The notes under the pieces are model-generated. The model was not told the origin of the DNA, made no database searches, and was given only the letters and a program-made list of their open reading frames with translations. From Rheinheimera sp. (lineage in GTDB: Bacteria > Pseudomonadota > Gammaproteobacteria > Enterobacterales > Alteromonadaceae), in the NCBI GenBank assembly GCA_008015325.1, contig SSFI01000016.1, positions 1 through 38,737 on the forward strand: a DNA stretch of 38,737 nt, in the 5' to 3' direction. The translations under genes and the position numbers were made by a program. Of this stretch, positions 33,024-38,737 are shown one piece after another (position 1 is the first letter of the stretch; each line of letters starts with the position of its first letter).

Positions 33024-33437
33024 ATGACTCAACCCCACCAAAATCAAAACAATACCACAGTTATATTGCGTTTGGATAAATGGTTATGGGCATGCCGTTT
33101 TTATAAAACCCGCAGTCTGGCTAAAGACATGATAGACGGCGGGAAAGTTCAGTATAATGGCCAGCGTTGTAAAGCCAGTAAAACGGTGGAAATCGGCGCA
33201 ATCATCCGCCTGACGCAGGGTACTGACGAAAAAACCGTGATAGTCCGTGGTCTGTGCGAACAACGTCAGGCCGCCCCACTGGCACAGCAGCTTTATGAAG
33301 AAACTGCCGAAAGCCAGCAATTGCGCGCCGAACGCGCTGAACTGCGCAAACTGAACCTGTTGTTTGCCCCGCATCCGGAAACTAAGCCGGACAAAAAAAT
33401 GCGCCGGCAATTATTGTTATTAAAAGCACAAAACTGA
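33024..33437 (+). CDS. hslR: Heat shock protein 15 (ribosome-associated)
   Basis: A 137-residue basic protein with an S4 RNA-binding domain (LRLDKWLWACRFYKTRSLAKDMIDGGKVQYNG, about 15-46 in part). In E. coli Hsp15 binds free 50S subunits carrying a nascent chain and aids rescue of stalled ribosomes. The C-terminus is Lys/Arg-rich. GGAG lies about 10 bases before the ATG. It is co-directional with hslO, seven bases apart, and divergent from the gsp operon. Confidence 0.95.
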   Translation: MTQPHQNQNNTTVILRLDKWLWACRFYKTRSLAKDMIDGGKVQYNGQRCKASKTVEIGAIIRLTQGTDEKTVIVRGLCEQRQAAPLAQQLYEETAESQQLRAERAELRKLNLLFAPHPETKPDKKMRRQLLLLKAQN

Positions 33438-33444
33438 GGATGCC

Positions 33445-34296
33445 ATGAGCCAGTCTGATCAGCTGCTACGTTTTTTATTCCGCGAACGCGATGTGCGCGG
33501 CGAAGTGGTCAAAGTCGGTGCCAGCCTGGATGCGATGCTGGCTGGTCATCAATACCCGCAACCGGTGAAACAGTTACTGGCCGAGCTGGTCGCTGCCACC
33601 AGTCTGTTGACGGCGACGCTGAAATTTGAAGGCCAGATTGCCGTGCAACTGCAAGGCGACGGTCCGGTGCGCTTTATTGCGGTGAATGGTAACGACCAGC
33701 AGCAATTTCGCGGCGTTGCCCGGCTGCAAAGTGAAATTCAGGGCGAAAGCTTCGCCGAACTGATTGGGCAGGGTTACATGCTGGTAACTATTACGCCGAA
33801 TCAGGGCGAACGTTATCAGGGTATTATCCCGCTGGTCAGTGACAGCCTGACCGCCACACTGGAAGCCTATTTTAATCAATCCGAACAACTGCCAACGCGA
33901 CTGTACCTGTACACAGAGATCGGCGAGCAACAGAGTCAGGCGGCGGGTTTATTGCTGCAGGTGTTACCGGTTGACCGGGAAAAATCGCGCGAAGACTTTG
34001 CCCATATAGAGCTGCTGGCTGACACCCTGACGCGCGAAGAATTGCTGACGTTACCACCGGAAGAAAGCCTGTACCGGCTATTCCACCAGGAAATTGTCGA
34101 ACTGTTTCCAGCCCAGCCGGTGCAATTTGTCTGTGGTTGCTCCCGCGACAAATCCGCTTCAGCGATTGTCAGCCTTGGCGCTGACGTCATCGACGAATAT
34201 ATAGCCGAAGGCAAACTGGACATCAGTTGTGAGTACTGTAATACCATTTATCATTTTGACATCGCCGACCTCCAACAACTGAAACAAAAATTCTGA
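33445..34296 (+). CDS. hslO: Redox-regulated chaperone Hsp33
   Basis: A 283-residue cytosolic holdase chaperone switched on by oxidation. The four zinc-binding cysteines of the redox switch are C230, C232, C262 and C265 (CGC and CEYC). The N-terminal domain shows the typical FLFRERDVRGEVVKVG start and GPVRFIAVNG segment. It is in an operon with hslR, as in E. coli, and is followed by a strong terminator. Confidence 0.96.
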   Translation: MSQSDQLLRFLFRERDVRGEVVKVGASLDAMLAGHQYPQPVKQLLAELVAATSLLTATLKFEGQIAVQLQGDGPVRFIAVNGNDQQQFRGVARLQSEIQGESFAELIGQGYMLVTITPNQGERYQGIIPLVSDSLTATLEAYFNQSEQLPTRLYLYTEIGEQQSQAAGLLLQVLPVDREKSREDFAHIELLADTLTREELLTLPPEESLYRLFHQEIVELFPAQPVQFVCGCSRDKSASAIVSLGADVIDEYIAEGKLDISCEYCNTIYHFDIADLQQLKQKF

Positions 34297-34302
34297 TATA
34301 CA

Positions 34303-34333
34303 GCAGCACGTTAGACGGACGTGCTGCTTTTTT
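34303..34333 (+). terminator. Terminator after hslO
   Basis: GCAGCACGT (34303-34311), seven-base loop, ACGTGCTGC (34319-34327) and six T (34328-34333). It begins six bases after the hslO stop. Confidence 0.9.
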
Positions 34334-34427
34334 CCAACATTTCATCACAAACTGCTAACAAACCCATATTCATTTCTGCTTTTATTCGGCTATATTGGTT
34401 CGAGCTGCATAGTCAGGTCTGCGTATT

Positions 34428-34441
34428 TTTGACATGTCAAA
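34428..34441. repeat. 14-bp perfect palindrome upstream of the protease gene
   Basis: TTTGACATGTCAAA is fully self-complementary and lies about 90 bases before the protease ATG. It could be an operator. The surrounding 34334-34531 region has a TATATT box (34391-34396) but no convincing -35, so the promoter is not firmly placed. Confidence 0.5.
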
Positions 34442-34531
34442 CCGCAGGCCAGCGGCTAAGTAAAACAGCCGGTGACAAAGCCAGACTTTGCCATCAGGAA
34501 TAAGAAAATAATCAATTCAGGAAAATGCAAC

Positions 34532-37500
34532 ATGTTGGTCAAACCCTCAACCAAATCCTTGTTGGCGATTTCAATCGCCGCCGCACTGGCCGCTCCGGTC
34601 TCAGCCAGTATCGAAATCACTCAGGCGTTTTCACCGGAAGTATCCGGCGAACTGCAATTTGATACTTCTTTAAAAAACAAAGCATTAAAGCAAGATTTCC
34701 CACAGTATTTCATTGTTCAGCTGCAAGGTGAGCCTTTAGCCACTACCGCCACAGTGTCTGAGCAATCAGGCCCGGGCAACAAACTGGACCTGACCGCAGC
34801 AGCCACTCAAAAACAAGGTAATGTGCTGGCCCAGGAACGCAGCGCTTTTGCCACCGCCTTAAAACAAGCTCTGCCGAATGCCGAGATTGAGCGCCATTTT
34901 GATACCGTCATCAACGCGGTTGTCGTCACCTCAACCGACGACATTTATGAACAACTGCAGAATGTTGCCGGCGTCAAAGCAGTGTTCCGCGAAGAAATGT
35001 ATTACGAGCAGATGGATACATCACTCGACCTGATTAAAGCCAAGACAGTTTGGGAACAGCTTGGCGGCGACATGAACGCGGGTAAAGGCGTGAAAGTTGC
35101 GGTCATCGATGGCGGTATCCGCCCGGAAAGCCCGCTGTTCAAAGACACCGGCTTTGCAGCCCCAGCCAGCAAACCAAATAACGACTACTGCGCCACTGTG
35201 GAACCAACGTTCTGTAATAACAAACTGATTGTTGCCCGTTTCAGTACCCCTACTTTTGCTACAGTGCCACAAGAGTATATGAGCCCACTCGGTAACGGTG
35301 GCCACGGTACTCACACCGCAGGTACTGCAGTGGGTGTCCCGGCGAAAATCAAATTCAACGGTTCAACCAATATTGTGCCTACAGCAGATGGCAAACCAGT
35401 CGAAGATGGTTTCACTGAAGTCACAGTTTCAGGTGTCGCACCTGGTGCTTACCTGATGGCCTATAAAGCCTTATTCCAGGTATTCCGCGCGGATGGCTCT
35501 GTCACTGGCAGCGGCTCGAACGTGATGTTGTTAGAAGCCCTGGACTGGGCAGTGAAAGATGGCGCTGATGTTATCAACAACTCGTGGGGCGGCAGCGCCG
35601 GTGCTAACCCTTCTACCAGCCCATATCAGACCGCATTTAAAGCCGCAGAAGACGCTGGCGTAGTTGTTGTTACCTCTGCCGGTAACAGCGGCCCTGCAGC
35701 ACAGACTGTCGGTTGCCCGGGTTGTATCGAAAGCGGTATTACCATTGCCAGTACTACCACAGGCCGGTTCTTTGGCAACACTGTGAAGTTTGGTTCTGAC
35801 GCCGCCATGTTAGGTATTGCCGGCTCACAATTTGGCGCGACGATCAGCGGCTTAACGGCAGATCCGGTCGCCAAAGTCGTGGATGCCGCCAAAGCAGCAC
35901 CAGCTAACGCGCTCGCTTGTACTGCTTTCCCGGCCGATACTTTTAAAGACAGCTTCGCCCTGATCTCCCGCGGCACTTGTGCTTTTACCGACAAGATTAA
36001 TAATGCCATGGCGGCAGGTGCCAAAGGCGTGATTATGGTGCAGAACAACGACGGTCAGCCGACGTCGATGTCTAACCCGAATACCACTATTCCATCACTG
36101 ATGATCAGTAAAGCCGACGGCGCGAAACTGGCCAAAGCGCTGGAATCAGCACCAAACACAACTGCCACCATCAGCCGCTTTGCCAGCCGCGTCGTTTCAG
36201 CGCAGTTTGCTGACAACATGAGCGATTTCTCCTCGCGCGGTCCGGATGGCGACAACAATATCCTGAAACCGGATATGGGTGCGCCGGGCAGCGATATTCT
36301 GTCGGCAACCTCACCGGATGAATTTGCTGACAAACGTGGCTTCCAGCTGATGAGCGGTACTTCAATGGCAGCGCCACATGTAGCGGGTGCTGCTGCCGTT
36401 ATGCAACAGAAATTCCCGAAATGGACTGCGGTTGAAATCAAAACGGCACTGACCTCTACAGCCGTGAACGGCCTGAAAAAAGAGGACTCAGTCACAGCAA
36501 CGACGCCATTCGACATCGGCGCCGGCCGACTGGATTTAAGCCGGGCAGTGAAAGCTGCAGCGACTTTTGACAAGCCTTCTTTTGCGCAAAACCCATGTGT
36601 GATCAACTGTAACTTCACCCGCTCTATCCGCAATATGACGGATAAAGAAGTGACCTGGACAGGTGCCGTACAATTCACCGACGGCGCCACGACCGGCAAA
36701 CTGGATAAAACTTCTATTACCCTGAAACCATACGGCACCGCCGGCGATACAGCTGAGTTCGTATTGTCTGTCGACGGTACTATGGCGACCTATGGCAACT
36801 GGGTGTTTGGTAACGTGTTGTGGACTTCGTCTGACGCAGCCGCACCAACAGCAACCATGCCAGTGGCTGTGCGGGTAGCAAATACAGCGGATTCGACCAC
36901 ACTGGCAACCGCCAGCAGTACAGTGATGAAATCCGGTGAGCCAACACAAGTTACTGCGTCATTCGGCAACAAGATATATGACAAACAAGTCACTATCGTT
37001 GCAACGGCACCGGCCGGTACTAAGTTGGTTGCTGGTTCTGAATCTGCGGTCTTAAAAAATGCGTCTGAATACCTGTTAGACGGCAATGCAAATAACGGTC
37101 GGGTCGCGTGGACTGGTTTGGTGCAACAACCAAAACTGTCGGTAGCTGCAACAGCCAGCCCAAGTTCTACTGTGCTCAAAGGCAGTGTGGCTGCAGCGAC
37201 CTGTTCAGGTGAATGTGATGATAACGTCATCAGCTATAACCTGGGCGCCAGTGGTATCACCATTAACTATGGCGGTGTTGCTTACGGACGTCTGCATGTA
37301 TCGACCAACGGCTTTGTTCAGCTCAGCAACAGCGCAACAGCGCCTGCTGCCGCTGCGGCGAACGTCAAATTGCCAAGCACAACTGCGGCTGCAAACCTGT
37401 TGGCTCCGTTCTGGACTGACCTCGACTTAGCAGGCGGGTCTTCAGGTGCAGGTACTGTGCATGTCGGTATTGCATCTGCCGGTGGCAAATCCTATGTCAT

Positions 37501-38536
37501 CGTCGAGTGGAACGGTGCTGAAGTGTGGGATGAACCAGGCAAGACCTATACCTTCCAAACCTGGATGGCGATTAATGGCCCTGAGGATATCAAGTTTAAT
37601 TACCTGGACTTAGGCGCAACGCCTGCGGCACTGACAGTCGGTGTGCAGGATGCAAGCCGTACTTTGGGTAACTCTCTGTTCTTCGCAGCCGGTGCTGCCG
37701 CAACTGGCACAGCTCCGAGTTCTAACTCTGGAGCTGGTGTGAGTTTCACACAGCCGGGCACAGTTGACCTGAAATACGCACTGGATCTGACCGGTGCCCT
37801 GGAACTGGGTACCAAAGATACCGCGACGACCGCTGAAGATACCAAGTCGGCAGCCATTGATGTTTTAGCGAATGAAAAAACCTCATTTGTGAAGATCATC
37901 AACGTCGAAGTGACCAGCGACGGTAAATCAACCAAAGCCATCAATAAAGCATCAGCCGGTGCCAATGGTGCGCTGTCTAAAGTAGCTATCGCCACTCAAC
38001 CGGCGAACGGTACTGCAGAAGTGGTTGAAGGCAAAGTGATGTATACGCCGAAAGCGAACTTCAACGGTAAAGACACTTTCACTTACACCGCTGAAGATAC
38101 CAAAGGCCTGAAACTGGTTCCAACCACAGTTGAAGTGACCGTCACCGCAGTGAACGACGCACCGACAGTGACTGGTGCAACTGTCACTGCTAACGAAAGT
38201 TCAAGCGCTACTCTAGCGGCTACTGGTGCCGATGTAGATGGCGATGCACTGACGTACACCTGGACTCAGACCTCTGGTCCGGCAATGACTGTTACCGGTA
38301 ATACCGCATCAGTCAGCGTGACCACTCCTGCAGTCACAGCTAACACAGTGGCAACCTTCAGTGTAGTCGCCAGCGACGGCAAGCTGTCTTCAGCCCCGGC
38401 GACAGTGACGCTGAACATCACTGATGTTCCGGCACCAGTCGTAGCTCCTGAGAAGAAGAGCAGCGGTGGTGGCGCAGGCCTGCTGTCTCTGTTGTTATTA
38501 CCACTGGTCTGGCTGCGCCGGAACCGTCGTGGTTAA
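34532..38536 (+). CDS. Secreted subtilisin-like (S8) serine protease with GlyGly-CTERM tail
   Basis: A 1334-residue exported protease. The signal peptide ends in APVSA (about residue 25). An inhibitor I9-type propeptide follows (about 45-160). The S8 catalytic residues are D193 (VAVIDGG), H258 (GGHGTHTAG), oxyanion N385 (SAGNSGP) and S611 (GTSMAAPHVAG), with a PA domain inserted between N385 and S611. Several beta-sandwich domains follow, including a cadherin/Big-like one (TPKANFNGKDTFTYTAEDTKG) and a PKD-like one near the end. The tail SSGGGAGLLSLLLLPLVWLRRNRRG in part (from about 1310) is a GlyGly-CTERM signal, a Gly motif, a membrane segment and a basic end. ATG 34532 has AGGAAA upstream. 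Confidence 0.94.
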   Translation: MLVKPSTKSLLAISIAAALAAPVSASIEITQAFSPEVSGELQFDTSLKNKALKQDFPQYFIVQLQGEPLATTATVSEQSGPGNKLDLTAAATQKQGNVLAQERSAFATALKQALPNAEIERHFDTVINAVVVTSTDDIYEQLQNVAGVKAVFREEMYYEQMDTSLDLIKAKTVWEQLGGDMNAGKGVKVAVIDGGIRPESPLFKDTGFAAPASKPNNDYCATVEPTFCNNKLIVARFSTPTFATVPQEYMSPLGNGGHGTHTAGTAVGVPAKIKFNGSTNIVPTADGKPVEDGFTEVTVSGVAPGAYLMAYKALFQVFRADGSVTGSGSNVMLLEALDWAVKDGADVINNSWGGSAGANPSTSPYQTAFKAAEDAGVVVVTSAGNSGPAAQTVGCPGCIESGITIASTTTGRFFGNTVKFGSDAAMLGIAGSQFGATISGLTADPVAKVVDAAKAAPANALACTAFPADTFKDSFALISRGTCAFTDKINNAMAAGAKGVIMVQNNDGQPTSMSNPNTTIPSLMISKADGAKLAKALESAPNTTATISRFASRVVSAQFADNMSDFSSRGPDGDNNILKPDMGAPGSDILSATSPDEFADKRGFQLMSGTSMAAPHVAGAAAVMQQKFPKWTAVEIKTALTSTAVNGLKKEDSVTATTPFDIGAGRLDLSRAVKAAATFDKPSFAQNPCVINCNFTRSIRNMTDKEVTWTGAVQFTDGATTGKLDKTSITLKPYGTAGDTAEFVLSVDGTMATYGNWVFGNVLWTSSDAAAPTATMPVAVRVANTADSTTLATASSTVMKSGEPTQVTASFGNKIYDKQVTIVATAPAGTKLVAGSESAVLKNASEYLLDGNANNGRVAWTGLVQQPKLSVAATASPSSTVLKGSVAAATCSGECDDNVISYNLGASGITINYGGVAYGRLHVSTNGFVQLSNSATAPAAAAANVKLPSTTAAANLLAPFWTDLDLAGGSSGAGTVHVGIASAGGKSYVIVEWNGAEVWDEPGKTYTFQTWMAINGPEDIKFNYLDLGATPAALTVGVQDASRTLGNSLFFAAGAAATGTAPSSNSGAGVSFTQPGTVDLKYALDLTGALELGTKDTATTAEDTKSAAIDVLANEKTSFVKIINVEVTSDGKSTKAINKASAGANGALSKVAIATQPANGTAEVVEGKVMYTPKANFNGKDTFTYTAEDTKGLKLVPTTVEVTVTAVNDAPTVTGATVTANESSSATLAATGADVDGDALTYTWTQTSGPAMTVTGNTASVSVTTPAVTANTVATFSVVASDGKLSSAPATVTLNITDVPAPVVAPEKKSSGGGAGLLSLLLLPLVWLRRNRRG

Positions 38537-38556
38537 GTGTTAATCCCTGAATAGAA

Positions 38557-38586
38557 AACGCCGGTCAGTCGACCGGCGTTTTTTTT
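38557..38586 (+). terminator. Terminator after the protease gene
   Basis: AACGCCGGTC (38557-38566), AGTC loop, GACCGGCGTT (38571-38580) and a run of T to 38586. It begins 20 bases after the protease stop. Confidence 0.92.
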
Positions 38587-38624
38587 GCTTAGGAGTGGCT
38601 TTCAAGCTGCTGCGATGAGGTAAG

Positions 38625-38684
38625 CACCTATCACCTATCACCTATCACCTATCACCTATCACCTATCACCTATCACCTATCACC
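38625..38684. repeat. Heptanucleotide tandem repeat CACCTAT, 8 copies
   Basis: Eight identical copies of CACCTAT fill 38625-38680 exactly, followed by a partial CACC. The copies show no divergence. It lies in non-coding sequence after the protease terminator. Confidence 0.97.
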
Positions 38685-38737
38685 AGCAATCAGCAATCAG
38701 CAATCAGCAATCAGCAATCAGCAATCAGCAATCAGCA
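38684..38737. repeat. Heptanucleotide tandem repeat CAGCAAT, 7 copies, running off the window
   Basis: Seven identical copies of CAGCAAT (38684-38732) plus CAGCA reach the window end, so the full array is longer. It abuts the CACCTAT array but is out of register with it by three bases. The units share C, A, C, A and T at positions 1, 2, 4, 6 and 7. Confidence 0.97.

Noticed and set aside
36055-36738. A 227-codon open frame antisense to the protease
   Set aside because: It covers the catalytic serine region of the real gene in reverse and has no translation signals.
38625-38737. Possible CRISPR array at the right end
   Set aside because: Units are 7 bp and contiguous with no spacers, so these are simple tandem repeats.

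Overview
The window looks like chromosomal DNA of a marine or aquatic gammaproteobacterium close to Rheinheimera, Alishewanella or Arsukibacterium. This is inferred from gene content and order, not from a marker gene. The order murI-trmA-fabR-sthA-hemE-nudC-rsd, then fkpA-slyX-yheV-yheS-yheT-yheU, then cysQ-nudE-yrfG-[gspN to gspC]-hslR-hslO is the ancestral gammaproteobacterial backbone. Nothing resembles a phage, insertion sequence, integron or CRISPR array, and no tRNA or rRNA gene lies inside the window.

Left edge (1-480): no gene, but three tandem sigma70 promoters on the minus strand, each with a 16-bp spacer and a GC-rich discriminator. This is the signature of rRNA promoters, so an rRNA operon very probably starts just beyond position 1 on the minus strand. 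From 480 to 8680 come a membrane-anchored RRM protein, murI, trmA, fabR with a fatty acid desaturase (sharing a perfect FabR-like operator), sthA, an Old Yellow Enzyme reductase and hemE. From 8680 to 11200 come a candidate small RNA, nudC, rsd and an FkpA-like lipoprotein. From 11290 to 19005 come a seven-bladed WD40 lipoprotein coupled to slyX, then yheV, yheS, two small genes, a GMC oxidoreductase with a Tat-signal partner, yheT and yheU.

From 19100 to 32830 cysQ and nudE (minus) and yrfG (plus) precede a complete twelve-gene type II secretion operon (gspC-N, minus strand, tightly overlapped, one clear promoter before gspC and a shared terminator after gspN). GspH and GspK carry unusual low-complexity inserts. 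hslR-hslO follow divergently. The right end holds a large secreted subtilisin-like protease with a C-terminal GlyGly-CTERM sorting tail. That tail class is tied to type II secretion plus rhombosortase, so the protease is a likely client of the adjacent secretion machine. The window ends in two abutting heptanucleotide tandem repeats.

Most of the window is housekeeping. The parts most worth a second look are the rRNA promoter array, the FabR operator, the inverted repeat shared by two convergent genes in murI, the candidate small RNA between hemE and nudC, the pseudopilin inserts, the secretion system/GlyGly-CTERM pairing and the terminal heptamer repeats.
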